Shown one piece after another: positions 18,315 to 27,747 of a DNA stretch of 64,000 bases (positions are counted from its first letter, which is position 1; every line of letters begins with the position of its first letter). The translations under genes and the position numbers were made by a program. The notes beneath the pieces were generated by a model. It saw only the letters and a list, made by a program, of their open reading frames with translations, was not told the origin of the DNA and searched no databases. This DNA comes from Dyadobacter sp. SG02 (GTDB taxonomy: Bacteria > Bacteroidota > Bacteroidia > Cytophagales > Spirosomataceae): assembly GCF_900109045.1 (NCBI RefSeq), contig NZ_FNYL01000001.1, positions 725,913 to 789,912 of the forward strand. The letters run 5' to 3'.

Positions 18315-20696
18315 CTACTCGCTCCGCAAACTCTTCACCGGATTCATCACGGCGGCGCGAATGCTCTGGAAGCTCACCGTCGCAAACGCTATGACAATCG
18401 ACAATACCGCCGCAATCGCGAAAATCCACCAGTAAATATCCGTGCGGTAAGCAAAGTTTTCCAGCCAGCGGTTCATTCCGAAATAGGCTACCGGCGACGC
18501 CACCACGAATGCGATGAGCACGAGTTTGAGGAAATCCCTGGAAAGCAGCCCAACAATGCTGGCAATGGACGCGCCCATAACCTTCCGCACGCCGATTTCT
18601 TTGGTGCGCTGCATGGTGCTGTACGAGGCCAGTCCGAGCAAACCCAGGCAGGAAATGAAGATCGCCAGGATGGCAAAGTTGAAAAACAGCTTTTCAAAAC
18701 GCTCCTCGGCGCGGTATTGCCGGTCGAAGAATTCATCCATAAAATAATAGCTGAACGGCCTTGCAGGTACAAGTTCCTTCCATTTTCCTTCCACGGCCGC
18801 AACGGTTTCTTTTATACGGTTACCTTCGACCTTGACAGTAACCAGCTCGGTCCCGCCCGGTTCGATGCGCATGGTGAGCGGCTTGATGGTTTCCTGCAAC
18901 GAACGGAAATGGAAGTCCTTGATCACGCCGACGATCTTGCCCTCACGCCCCCATTGTTTGAAACGGCGCCCGATCGCGTCTTGGGGTTGGGCATAACCCA
19001 GGAGCTTCACGGCGGCTTCGTTGATGACCATCGCCCGGGTGGTATCCGTACCGAATTCTTTCGAAAACGGCCGGCCCGCTGCCATTTTCAGTCCGAATTG
19101 CCCGATATAGTCAAAATCGACGAAATAGAGATCCAGATTGGCAACTTGCAGCTCTCCGCTTTTATTCTCGATTTCAGAATACGCGCCGCGGTTCGGGCCT
19201 CCCGGAACACTGGACGATGCAGCCGTAGATTTGACGCCCGCGAGCCCGCGCAGCGACTCCTTGAATGCCTCGCGTTTCGGATCGCCCTGGGTGTTGATCA
19301 CCAGCATTTGGTCCTTGCTGAAACCCAGGTCGCGGTTACGCATGTAGTTCATCTGAATGTACACGATCATCGTGGCGATAATCAGCGCGATAGAAATGGC
19401 AAACTGGACCGTAACCAGCCCTTTTCGCAATAAAATACCTTTAAAACTGGTCGTAAAACGACCTTTCAGGACCGTCACCGGCTCGAACGACGATAGTACC
19501 AATGCAGGGTAAATACCGGCCAGGACGCCGATCAGCACTGCCGCCAATAGCAGGTATAACAAAAAAGAAGAATCGGCAAATATACCGGAAACGACCACTT
19601 TGCCTGCCAGGTTATTGAACAACGGTATTAATGCGGCCGAAAGCACGATTGAAAACAAGAATGCGATCAGGCAAAGCAATACCGACTCACTCACAAATTG
19701 CCTTGCCAATAACCCCTTGGCAGCGCCTACTACCTTCCGGATGCCCACTTCTTTGGCCCGCTCCGCCGACCGTGCCGTGGTAAGGTTCACAAAGTTGATG
19801 CAGGCGATCAGCAGAATGAAGGCCGCCACAACGGAGAATACATATACGTTACTCATGCTACCCTTCTCGGCCACATCGCGCTCAGAGTTCAAATGCACGT
19901 CCATCAGCGGTTCGAGAAAAAGTTTGTACGACATTTTTGACTCGCGCATTAGCTTGCCCGCGCGGCGCTCGAGGTAAGCCGGCAACTTCTTTTCCAAAGC
20001 TTTGCTATCCGCGCCCGGTTTCAGGAGCAGGTAAGTCGTCGCCCCGAAATTACCCCATTCGTCGTCGATATTACGGTTGAAACGTTGCGTCATGGTGGTC
20101 ATCGAAACGAACATGTCGCCTTTGATCAGGGAGTTTTCGGGAATGTCTTTCATCACACCGGTGACCTTCGCCGGAAGGCCGTCGCCCGACAGCAGCAATG
20201 TCTGCCCGATCGGGTCAGCATCACCGAAATACTTTTTGGCCGCTTTTTCCGTAAAAACCAGGCTTAGCGGGTCTTTGAGGGCCGTTTTAGGATCACCCTT
20301 GACCAGTTTGAAATCAAAAACACGGAAAAAGGACGAATCGGCGAACACGGTGGCTTCTTCCTGAAACTTAACATCTCCTTTTCGTACGAGAAAACTGCCG
20401 CCATTAAGTCGCGCGTAAGCTTCGACCTCGGGAAAATCCTGCTTGATCGTCGGGCCGAATGCCCATGAAGTAATGCCCGCATGGATGGTTTCGGAAGGCG
20501 TGATCACGTCCGTCACCAGCCGGTAAATACGGTCCGATTTAGCGTGAAATGCATCGTAAGTCAGCTCGAAATTGACATACATCGAGATCAGCAAACAGGC
20601 CGACATCCCGACGGTGAGCCCCATAATGTTGATAAACGAAAATACCCTGTGCTTCCAAAGGTTCCGGAAGGCGATCTTAAAATAGTTTTTAAACAT
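18315..20696 (-). CDS. FtsX/MacB-type ABC transporter permease (793 aa)
   Basis: Begins MFKNYFKIAFRNLWKHRVFS; helix 1 is SACLLISMYVNFELTYDAFH. The first periplasmic domain has the RIYRLVTDV and GPTIKQDFPEVEAYARL blocks typical of this subgroup. Coupling stretches are RSAERAKEVGIRKVVGA near residue 314 and QRTKEIGVRKVMGAS near 699, with MQRTKE where most paralogues have AEQRTKE. It ends NPVKSLRSE. Only 31 bp separate its start from the stop of the permease at 20728, so both probably come from the promoter upstream of 23103. Confidence 0.93.
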   Translation of the reverse strand: MFKNYFKIAFRNLWKHRVFSFINIMGLTVGMSACLLISMYVNFELTYDAFHAKSDRIYRLVTDVITPSETIHAGITSWAFGPTIKQDFPEVEAYARLNGGSFLVRKGDVKFQEEATVFADSSFFRVFDFKLVKGDPKTALKDPLSLVFTEKAAKKYFGDADPIGQTLLLSGDGLPAKVTGVMKDIPENSLIKGDMFVSMTTMTQRFNRNIDDEWGNFGATTYLLLKPGADSKALEKKLPAYLERRAGKLMRESKMSYKLFLEPLMDVHLNSERDVAEKGSMSNVYVFSVVAAFILLIACINFVNLTTARSAERAKEVGIRKVVGAAKGLLARQFVSESVLLCLIAFLFSIVLSAALIPLFNNLAGKVVVSGIFADSSFLLYLLLAAVLIGVLAGIYPALVLSSFEPVTVLKGRFTTSFKGILLRKGLVTVQFAISIALIIATMIVYIQMNYMRNRDLGFSKDQMLVINTQGDPKREAFKESLRGLAGVKSTAASSSVPGGPNRGAYSEIENKSGELQVANLDLYFVDFDYIGQFGLKMAAGRPFSKEFGTDTTRAMVINEAAVKLLGYAQPQDAIGRRFKQWGREGKIVGVIKDFHFRSLQETIKPLTMRIEPGGTELVTVKVEGNRIKETVAAVEGKWKELVPARPFSYYFMDEFFDRQYRAEERFEKLFFNFAILAIFISCLGLLGLASYSTMQRTKEIGVRKVMGASIASIVGLLSRDFLKLVLIAFVVASPVAYFGMNRWLENFAYRTDIYWWIFAIAAVLSIVIAFATVSFQSIRAAVMNPVKSLRSE

Positions 20697-20727
20697 GGCT
20701 GTCAGGTGAAATATGGCTTACTAACTA

Positions 20728-23103
20728 TTAATCATTCTTTAAAGAGGCGGCCGGGTTGACCATCGCCGCGTGAATGGCCTTGAAACCTACGGTGAGGAGT
20801 GTGATGAAAAGCATCATGCCAATCGTCGCGAAATGTACCCATAGCGGAACACTGATCCGGTACGCGAAATCCTCCAACCAGTGCGCCATAAAATACCAGG
20901 CTACGGGTATGGCTATCACACCTGAAACGAGGACCAGTATCACAAACTCCCTCGAAAGCATTCCGACAATGCCCGTCGCCGAAGCACCCAGCACCTTCCG
21001 GATACCAATTTCCTTCGTGCGGGTTTCGGTAGTAAAGGTAATAAGCCCGAAAAGCCCCATGCAAGCAATGAAAATGGCGAGCACCGTAAACGCCGAGAAC
21101 ATTCCCGACAGTCGTGTTTCGTTCTTGAAAGTTTCATTGAATGCATCGTCGAGGAAATAGTATTCGAAAGGCGTTTCGACGTCGTATTTTTTGAAAAGCT
21201 GCCCGATTGCCTTCACGTTGGCTGCAACGTCGGCACCCTTGTTGATCTTGATATACAAAATTCCCCGCGAGACGCCGGGCGAACGAAGCATGTTCGTCGT
21301 ATCTCCGGCCACTGCCAGTGTCATCGCCTTAGGGCCATGCCGGACATCAGAAAAGTCGAAGTTTTTAAACACACCTTCCACATTGATACCTTCAAGCAGT
21401 TGCTGACCAACCGGATTTTCCTTCAAGCCCAGTTCGACGATAGCCTGCTCGTTTACCAGGGCGAAATGAAACCGCGGGCCTATCTCCGGGGTTTTCCACT
21501 CAATCCCCAATGTTTTCATAAAGTGGTCATCTACAATTAACTGAGCAACACCTACGTCCTTTTTGGTGTTTTTATTTGGCGCAAAAAACATATTGTATCC
21601 TTTAAACAAGCCGGCATTCGCGAATGTGGCGTTCGCAACTCCCGCCTGCTCCCGCACCGCATTTCGGAACGGAATGTAATTGGCGGCCATCGACGGCCCG
21701 ATTGGAACACTTAACACCTGGTCCTTGTTCAGCCCGAGTTCTTTTCGTTGCATAAAAGCCAGCTGTTCTCGCACGATCAGGCTCCCGACGATCAGCGCCA
21801 TGGAAACCGCGAACTGAAAAACGGTAAAAACACGTCTTACCCCTACCCCGCCGATGCTGCCCGTAAACCGACCTTTGATCACTTCCAGCGGCGCAAAGCC
21901 CGACAATACAAATGCCGGATAGCTACCCGCCACCAATGCGGTCAGGGCGAGTAAGCCTGCTAAAAAGGACAAGAAGAAAGGCGATATCACAAATGAAGTA
22001 TCGATCCGCAAACCCAGCAGCGTGTAAAACGGCTGACTCAGGTAAAAAACCATCAACAATCCCAGGGCAAACGCCACTGCACACACCAGTGCCGATTCCA
22101 TATAAAACTGACCACCCAAGCCCGCACGTGTAGCGCCTACGACCTTGCGCACGCCTACCTCACGTGCGCGCTGCGTCGCACGCGCAGTGGTGAGGCTCAT
22201 GTAGTTGAAGAGGGCAAGCATGAGGATTGCGATCGCCGCCATGGCGAAGATCGGGATGAGTTTGCTATTTCCACTGTCGTTGAATGCACCGCCGAGGTGC
22301 ATATCGTCGAGGCCTTCGAGTGTGTATTGAGGTTTAAGTCCGACCTGCCCTTCCTTCAATGCGTTAAGGCGGTTAATCCCTTTCGCCGCCAGTTCTTTTG
22401 ACTCTCCGGCATTCAGGAGCAGGTACACATTAAAAATCCCGCCCCCATTATCCCAATTTTGACGGTTCGCGTCGCTCAACTTCGGGTATGTTTGGCTCGA
22501 AATAACAAAATCGAAATCCAGGGAAGAATTGGACGGCGGGTCCTGGGCAACACCTGTGATCTGGACGAGGTGCTTCCCTTCGTACATCAATGCCTTTCCG
22601 AGCACGTCGGTATGGCCGAAATACTTCACCGCCGCACGTTCCGAGACAACCATTGTAAACGGCTTCCGCAATGCCTCCGCAATGTTCCCTTTTTCCAGTG
22701 GAAAGTTGAATACGCTGAAAAATGACGGATCGGCAAACAGGATATTCTTTTCCAGGATCGCTTCCTCATCCCGGGCAGGTTTTGCCATAGCTGCGCTCCG
22801 GTATGAAGGTAAAATCCGGACGTAATCAGCCACCTGTGGCACCCCTTCGCCCAGCGCTGGTGCAAAACTGGCGGCAAAGGCATTCATATTAAACTCGTTA
22901 TCCCCCATTTTCACCTTTCCCAGCACGCGATAGATATCCTTGTGCCTGTCGTGAAACCGGTCGTAACTATGCTCATGAACGACAAACATCAGTATGAGCG
23001 TAGAAACGCAAATTCCGGCAGCAAGCCCGAGGATGTTGATCAGCGAATACGTTTTGTGCCGGAACAGGCTGCGGACAGCGATTTTGAGGTAGTTTCTGAA
23101 CAT
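20728..23103 (-). CDS. FtsX/MacB-type ABC transporter permease, divergent paralogue (791 aa)
   Basis: The outermost gene of the left array, starting MFRNYLKIAVRSLFRHKTYS. It departs from the family at several points: the common NFMNLSTARS is NYMSLTTARATQRAREVGVRK (near residue 313), the second coupling stretch is ETRTKEIGIRKVLGAS (near 696), and the tail is NPAASLKND instead of NPVKSLRSE. The second periplasmic domain also aligns poorly with the others. It lies behind an enhancer-like palindrome at 23205-23222 and a candidate -24 element, divergent from an AAA/DUF4143 ATPase gene. Substrate unknown. Confidence 0.92.
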   Translation of the reverse strand: MFRNYLKIAVRSLFRHKTYSLINILGLAAGICVSTLILMFVVHEHSYDRFHDRHKDIYRVLGKVKMGDNEFNMNAFAASFAPALGEGVPQVADYVRILPSYRSAAMAKPARDEEAILEKNILFADPSFFSVFNFPLEKGNIAEALRKPFTMVVSERAAVKYFGHTDVLGKALMYEGKHLVQITGVAQDPPSNSSLDFDFVISSQTYPKLSDANRQNWDNGGGIFNVYLLLNAGESKELAAKGINRLNALKEGQVGLKPQYTLEGLDDMHLGGAFNDSGNSKLIPIFAMAAIAILMLALFNYMSLTTARATQRAREVGVRKVVGATRAGLGGQFYMESALVCAVAFALGLLMVFYLSQPFYTLLGLRIDTSFVISPFFLSFLAGLLALTALVAGSYPAFVLSGFAPLEVIKGRFTGSIGGVGVRRVFTVFQFAVSMALIVGSLIVREQLAFMQRKELGLNKDQVLSVPIGPSMAANYIPFRNAVREQAGVANATFANAGLFKGYNMFFAPNKNTKKDVGVAQLIVDDHFMKTLGIEWKTPEIGPRFHFALVNEQAIVELGLKENPVGQQLLEGINVEGVFKNFDFSDVRHGPKAMTLAVAGDTTNMLRSPGVSRGILYIKINKGADVAANVKAIGQLFKKYDVETPFEYYFLDDAFNETFKNETRLSGMFSAFTVLAIFIACMGLFGLITFTTETRTKEIGIRKVLGASATGIVGMLSREFVILVLVSGVIAIPVAWYFMAHWLEDFAYRISVPLWVHFATIGMMLFITLLTVGFKAIHAAMVNPAASLKND

Positions 23104-23147
23104 TGAGCTGTTAGTAAGGCTTCGGTTGCTGGTTGAATCAGTCGATC

Positions 23148-23162
23148 AACAAATCTATACCA
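23148..23162 (-). promoter_or_regulatory. Weak sigma-54-like promoter
   Basis: Minus strand TGGTATAGATTTGTT has a good -24 half (TGGTATA, as at the other three sites) but the TTG of the -12 half is one base out of register. The start codon would be about 34 nt after the predicted transcription start, as at the other promoters. Low confidence by itself. Confidence 0.35.
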
Positions 23163-23204
23163 AATTTTCAAAATACTCAATATCAGAGATTTACCTAAAA
23201 TCGA

Positions 23205-23222
23205 GTGTCCAAAAGCGGACAC
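23205..23222. promoter_or_regulatory. Enhancer-like palindrome GTGTCC-N6-GGACAC
   Basis: A perfect 6+6 dyad (GTGTCC aaaagc GGACAC) in the divergent region upstream of the permease starting at 23103. Its centre is 51.5 bp from the candidate TGG, about two helical turns closer than at the other promoters (73.5-74.5), so the helix face is kept. Confidence 0.65.
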
Positions 23223-23240
23223 CAACTAATTGATCATTTA

Positions 23241-23285
23241 TATCAAACAAAAGTGTTCATTAGTAATAGACACTTTTGTTTGATA
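23241..23285. promoter_or_regulatory. Long inverted repeat in a divergent promoter region
   Basis: Perfect 16-bp arms TATCAAACAAAAGTGT (23241-23256) and its complement (23270-23285) around 13 nt. The inner half AACAAAAGTGTTC resembles the flanks of the palindrome at 40386-40417 (AACAAGAGTGTCC), but the spacer is 3 bp longer. It could be a variant activator site or the operator of the plus-strand ATPase gene starting 42 bp further on. Confidence 0.6.
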
Positions 23286-23326
23286 GTAAAATATAAACTT
23301 GTATTTTTGAATTGTTAAGGCAAAAA

Positions 23327-24535
23327 ATGATACTGAAATCCACCATAGCGAGCGTCGCAGAGGCCCAAAAAGCCAATCTTTCCGTCCTGGAACTGGGGCT
23401 GGAAAGAACCGCCTTGGACAAGCTTCCGGATATCACCTCTCACGCGCTGATCGTTTCGGGCGTGAGACGGTGCGGTAAAAGCACATTGTTGCATCAATTG
23501 CTACGCGAAAAACATCCCGATGCCTTCTACCTGAACTTCGAAGACACCCGGTTATATGATTTCGAGCCTTCAGATTTCGTCCGCCTCGACAGTCTTGTAA
23601 CTGAAATGGGGCAAACCGCGCTTTTTTTTGATGAAATCCAGATCGTCGACAGGTGGGAAACGTACGTCCGGCAGAAACTGGATGAAGGTTGCAGAATCGT
23701 GATCACAGGTTCCAACGCCTCGCTATTGAGCCGCGAGCTGGGCACCAAACTTACCGGTCGGCAAATCACCAAGGAGCTCTTTCCCTTTTCCTATTCCGAG
23801 TTTTGCGCATTCAGGGAAGTAGCGCCCGCTGCCGACGCAACCCGTGACTATATGGCCACCGGCGGTTTCCCCGAATATGTTAAATCAGGCCTGGAAGAAA
23901 TCATGCATCATTTGTTCGAAGACATTTTGGTACGCGATATAGCGGTGCGCTACGGCGTGCGGGACGTGCGTACATTGCAGCGACTTGCATTGTACCTTGT
24001 TTCGAATGTGGGCAGGCTGATCACCGGTAACAGGCTGAAAACGATGTTTGAAGCAGGTTCTACCAGCACGATAATGGATTACCTTTCATATTTCGAGTAT
24101 ACTTACCTGTTCCATTTCGTGCCGAAATTCAGCTATTCGTTACGCAAGCAACTGATCAATCCCCGCAAAGTGTACGCAATCGATACAGGGGTAGTCAATG
24201 CCAATTCGGGGTCTTTTACAGATGATTTCGGGAGTGTATTCGAAAACCTGGTTTTCCTGCATTTGCGCAGAAAGTACAAGGAGATCTACTATTTCTCGGA
24301 AAAGAGCGAATGCGATTTCGTAGTGTCGGAAAAAGGCACCGTGCGGCAGGTGGTGCAGGTTTGCTATGATCTCAACCACGATAATATGGACCGTGAATTG
24401 AAAGGGCTTTTCGAAGCCATGAACCATTTCGAACTCAAAGAAGGAACGCTTGTCACGTTCAATCAGACCGATGAGGTTGAAAAGGATGGAATGAAAGCGC
24501 ACATTGTCCCCGCCCACCAATATCTGGCCAATTAA
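23327..24535 (+). CDS. AAA-family ATPase with C-terminal DUF4143 domain (402 aa)
   Basis: A soluble protein with an AAA_14-type ATPase domain: Walker A GVRRCGKST at about residues 48-56 and Walker B ALFFDEIQ near 105, followed by VITGSNASLLSRELGTKLTGR, the usual sensor stretch. The C-terminal half (about residues 220-365) matches the DUF4143 pattern, ending in a nuclease-like FENLVFLHLRRKYKEIYYF and CDFVV motif. Such proteins are common and mostly uncharacterised; some have been compared to restriction-like nucleases. The ATG at 23327 is preferred to a TTG at 23312. It is divergent from the permease array and followed by a strong hairpin terminator. Confidence 0.9.
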   Translation: MILKSTIASVAEAQKANLSVLELGLERTALDKLPDITSHALIVSGVRRCGKSTLLHQLLREKHPDAFYLNFEDTRLYDFEPSDFVRLDSLVTEMGQTALFFDEIQIVDRWETYVRQKLDEGCRIVITGSNASLLSRELGTKLTGRQITKELFPFSYSEFCAFREVAPAADATRDYMATGGFPEYVKSGLEEIMHHLFEDILVRDIAVRYGVRDVRTLQRLALYLVSNVGRLITGNRLKTMFEAGSTSTIMDYLSYFEYTYLFHFVPKFSYSLRKQLINPRKVYAIDTGVVNANSGSFTDDFGSVFENLVFLHLRRKYKEIYYFSEKSECDFVVSEKGTVRQVVQVCYDLNHDNMDRELKGLFEAMNHFELKEGTLVTFNQTDEVEKDGMKAHIVPAHQYLAN

Positions 24536-24536
24536 A

Positions 24537-24564
24537 AAATGCCGGGCTTTCGCGCCCGGCATTT
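24537..24564. terminator. Bidirectional hairpin terminator
   Basis: A perfect 11-bp stem AAATGCCGGGC / GCCCGGCATTT with a 6-nt loop between two convergent genes. A-rich sequence on the left and T-rich on the right allow it to act on both strands. Confidence 0.85.
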
Positions 24565-24568
24565 GCAT

Positions 24569-27028
24569 TTAGTTCCCCCCATTCTGCACATCGTCGTTCC
24601 GGATGCCCCGCTTGTTCTTCTTAATACCGTCTTTCAGTTTTCCAAACTTGTAGTTCAGACTGAAATTGAAGGAGCGAAAATACTGCCAGCGATCGGTGAA
24701 CTGGTCGAAGTCCGGGCCGAAGGTAACGTTATGATACCTTCTGAATTTTGTGAAAGGATTATTCACGGCAGCGGAGAGCGAGAGTTTATCCTTAATCACA
24801 TCCTTGTTCACGCTGAACGACGTACTTTGAATCGAGTTCGTGGTGCCTTGCAGGTTCACGCCCGGGCCGTTCGCGTTGAAGTTCGCATTCACGCGCCAGT
24901 CCTTTGGCAGCTTATAGCCGGTCGAAACCGCTAATTGATACATTACCCCGCTGTTGGTGATCTCGATTCCATTCACAATACCGGTTACCTTACCATGCGC
25001 GATGCGGAGGTTGGCACTGATATTCCACTTTTTCGAGAATGGGTAATTTGCGTTCAGGTTACCACTGATGAGCCGGGCACGGCCGGTGTTGCCGTAAGAC
25101 GTACGCGTCACTTGTGTTTCGGGATTATAGACCGCGATCGGGAAAATAAGGTCCTTGAAATGCGTATAGCCTACGCCAAAGTTGATATTACCCTTTTTCG
25201 CCTTATTGAAGCTCAACTGCAAGTCGTTCACATAGGCCGGCCGGAGATCGGGGTTACCCGTACGCTCATAGCTCGGGTTCGAACGGTCGACGAACGGATT
25301 GAGCTGCCAGATACCCGGACGCTGAATGCGCTGCGTGTATCCGAAGTTGATCCCCGCATTGTTTTTGAGCTTTCGGTTGATCGAAACCGATGGTATGAAG
25401 TTGAAATAGTTCTGCTTCACTTTTGAATCGGTAGAGATGAAATCGGCATCGATGATCGTCTGCTCCACGCGTGCACCCGCCTTCACGCCCCAGTTTTTGA
25501 AATTATATTGATACGTATTATAAGCACCGAAAACCTTCTGCGTATTGTTGTATTTGTTGCTCATAGCCGCGTCCGTGTCGTAAGAATCGGTCTCCGGATT
25601 ATAAATGGCGTATTTGAAGTCGCTTTGATTATCGCGCATAATGCCTTTCAAACCGGCTTCAATATTCAGCTTTTTTACCGGATAGACCAGGTCCACCTGG
25701 AATGTCTGCTCCGAAAAGCTCTGGTCGTTGATCTGCCGGTAATCCGGGCGGTCGTAATTGATGCGGTCGGCGATGCGAAGGTTACCGGTTTGTTTGTTGT
25801 CGTAACCATAATAGCGGTACGAGAACGTCAGCAGGCGATTTTTATCGGCTTTGAAACCCTTCTGGTAGTTTACTGCCGCGTCGCGCCCGTTGCCGCGGTC
25901 GGAGTTATCGTTGGTCACATTATAACGTTCCAAAATTTCCTCGCCGGCATTCAGCAGCGACGATTGATAGCCATTGGCAGTGTTCCTTCCACCATTCACA
26001 TTCAGTTGCGCGCTCAACAGGTTCAGTGTGTCCACTTCGTAGGTGATCTCGTAGCCGATGTAGCCGTTCTTGTTGTTGCTCCGGTTCCAGCCGCGCTGGT
26101 CGAGCTCCGTAGGATTGGTACCCGTAGTAGTACGATTGGAGATCGATTGGGTCGAAGGGTTTTTATATTGATTCAAACCCGCATTGACCGACATACCAAT
26201 CTTCCCGAGCTGGGCCGAGAGCGAGCCACCGACTCCCGGTCCGCCCGTCGGGAAGCGTTCACTGACATTGAGGGTACCATTATACCCGTTGTCGATTTTT
26301 TTGTTGGTAATGATATTGATAATCCCCGCGAGGCCTTCCGCATCGTATTTAGCAGGCGGCGTAGTGATCACCTCGATACGCACGATGGACGACGCCGGCA
26401 TACTGCGCAGCACATCCTTGTAACTCCGCTCGACCATGCTCGACGGCTTGCCGTTGATCAGAATCTTGAAATCGGTATTGCCTTTGAGGGAAATATTGTC
26501 CTCCGCGTCGAGCGACAGGTACGGCACCTTCCGCATCATTTCGAGCACGCTGTACACCTTGCTTTCGGGATCGGCTTCGAGGTCGTAACTGATCCTGTCT
26601 ACCTCCTGCTTCACAATCGGTTTCAATGCCGTAACCGTCACTTCTTTGAGACCTACCGCCTGCTGACTGATCGTAATATTGCCCAGGTCGACATGCCGGC
26701 GCGTGCTGTCCGTCAAATCCACGTCGATCGTCTTGTTTTTATAACCTACCCCTACCAGCACCAGCGCATATTTCATCGGTTTCAGGTTTTGAAAAACGAA
26801 TGAACCGTCGGCCTTCGAAAAGTCGGCTTTCACGGCCGTGCTTTTATCCTTCATCAGGTTAACGGTGATGAAATCCAGCGACTTGCCGGTAGCAGAGTCG
26901 GCTACAATGCCTTTGATACTCCCTCCCGCAGGAGCGACTTGCGCAAATGTGTCCTGGCAGCAAATCAATCCCGGGATGAGGATGGACATGAGTAATTGGA
27001 ATAGTGTTTTCATGGAAAAAAATTTCAT
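24569..27028 (-). CDS. TonB-dependent receptor, outer-membrane beta-barrel family (819 aa)
   Basis: An outer-membrane protein with a signal peptide (hydrophobic stretch LFQLLMSILIPGLICC, cleavage likely near FAQ), a carboxypeptidase-like regulatory domain at about residues 35-115, a plug domain at about 130-240 (DFKILINGKPSSM, VRIEVITTPPAKYDAEGLAG) and a long beta-barrel region with many YxYNF/NxNANY strands. The pattern is that of the OMP_b-brl_3 receptors of Bacteroidota rather than SusC. The protein ends in a charged tail and not in an aromatic residue. Either M1 or M6 (MKTLFQ) may be the start. No SusD-like partner is beside it. Ligand unknown. Confidence 0.88.
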   Translation of the reverse strand: MKFFSMKTLFQLLMSILIPGLICCQDTFAQVAPAGGSIKGIVADSATGKSLDFITVNLMKDKSTAVKADFSKADGSFVFQNLKPMKYALVLVGVGYKNKTIDVDLTDSTRRHVDLGNITISQQAVGLKEVTVTALKPIVKQEVDRISYDLEADPESKVYSVLEMMRKVPYLSLDAEDNISLKGNTDFKILINGKPSSMVERSYKDVLRSMPASSIVRIEVITTPPAKYDAEGLAGIINIITNKKIDNGYNGTLNVSERFPTGGPGVGGSLSAQLGKIGMSVNAGLNQYKNPSTQSISNRTTTGTNPTELDQRGWNRSNNKNGYIGYEITYEVDTLNLLSAQLNVNGGRNTANGYQSSLLNAGEEILERYNVTNDNSDRGNGRDAAVNYQKGFKADKNRLLTFSYRYYGYDNKQTGNLRIADRINYDRPDYRQINDQSFSEQTFQVDLVYPVKKLNIEAGLKGIMRDNQSDFKYAIYNPETDSYDTDAAMSNKYNNTQKVFGAYNTYQYNFKNWGVKAGARVEQTIIDADFISTDSKVKQNYFNFIPSVSINRKLKNNAGINFGYTQRIQRPGIWQLNPFVDRSNPSYERTGNPDLRPAYVNDLQLSFNKAKKGNINFGVGYTHFKDLIFPIAVYNPETQVTRTSYGNTGRARLISGNLNANYPFSKKWNISANLRIAHGKVTGIVNGIEITNSGVMYQLAVSTGYKLPKDWRVNANFNANGPGVNLQGTTNSIQSTSFSVNKDVIKDKLSLSAAVNNPFTKFRRYHNVTFGPDFDQFTDRWQYFRSFNFSLNYKFGKLKDGIKKNKRGIRNDDVQNGGN

Positions 27029-27181
27029 GGCTAATAAATTTTTCGAATGGGCATAGGAATTCTGGCAAGAGATTTTGGGCTCTTTCAGACAGTAGTTAAT
27101 ATATTAATTACTTAAATATAAATTTTAAATTAATATACTAATACAGACTAACCTAAATTTGATATTACAAATGTATTGGAA

Positions 27182-27204
27182 GGTACTTTGTGATGCAAGG
27201 TACT
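27182..27204. promoter_or_regulatory. Imperfect inverted/direct repeat upstream of the receptor
   Basis: GGTACTTTG (27182-27190) and CAAGGTACT (27196-27204) form a dyad with 7 of 9 pairs, and AAGGTACT also occurs as a direct repeat 17 bp apart. It lies in the 242-bp AT-rich region between the receptor start and the 113-residue membrane protein. It may be an operator; the factor is unknown. Confidence 0.35.
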
Positions 27205-27270
27205 ATGCCTGATTTTTCGCACTAAGTGATAAACGGCGGAATAATAAGGATGACCGGTAAGGCTTAATCG

Positions 27271-27612
27271 CTAGTCCACGGACTTAGACTGGTTCAGATA
27301 TCTTTCAATCAGGAAATTCAGGATAAGGCTGATGCCTCCAAAGAGAAAGACCATGGACATATAGGCAATTCCGTCGTTGAAATCATAGGTATTATCGAGC
27401 CAATTGCCCATCAGCATACCGAGCGCAATGCCCACAAAAAGCATCCCGAATTTGAGCGTCGGATAATATGACTGGCTTCTATCGCTAAAAATAGAAGCGT
27501 CGGCCCCCTTCTCGATCAGGGCTATACGTTCGCGATGACGTGTCATCAGGTAAACGTACACGATCCCGAAAATGCCCATAAAAGCCGCTACTGCAATGAG
27601 AACACCGTTCAT
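27271..27612 (-). CDS. Small inner-membrane protein (113 aa), DUF6249-like
   Basis: Three predicted helices: about residues 2-22 (VLIAVAAFMGIFGIVYVYLM), 54-72 (FGMLFVGIALGMLMGNWL) and 81-102 (IAYMSMVFLFGGISLILNFL). The segment RHRERIALIEKG after helix 1 is typical of DUF6249 proteins of Bacteroidota, which often sit beside an ECF sigma factor, as here (divergent at 27748). Function unknown; a role in the sigma-factor switch is only a guess from position. Confidence 0.75.
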   Translation of the reverse strand: MNGVLIAVAAFMGIFGIVYVYLMTRHRERIALIEKGADASIFSDRSQSYYPTLKFGMLFVGIALGMLMGNWLDNTYDFNDGIAYMSMVFLFGGISLILNFLIERYLNQSKSVD

Positions 27613-27747
27613 GACTAAAAGTTGGTTAAATTTCGAATGTTACCCATTGGACAGCGACGATGCATTGGAGGTTACAGTTTTTCTAAAAAAATTTTTGCAA
27701 AATAAAATTGCGGAAAATTGTAACCGGTGCGCCCGCGGTACTGTCAT

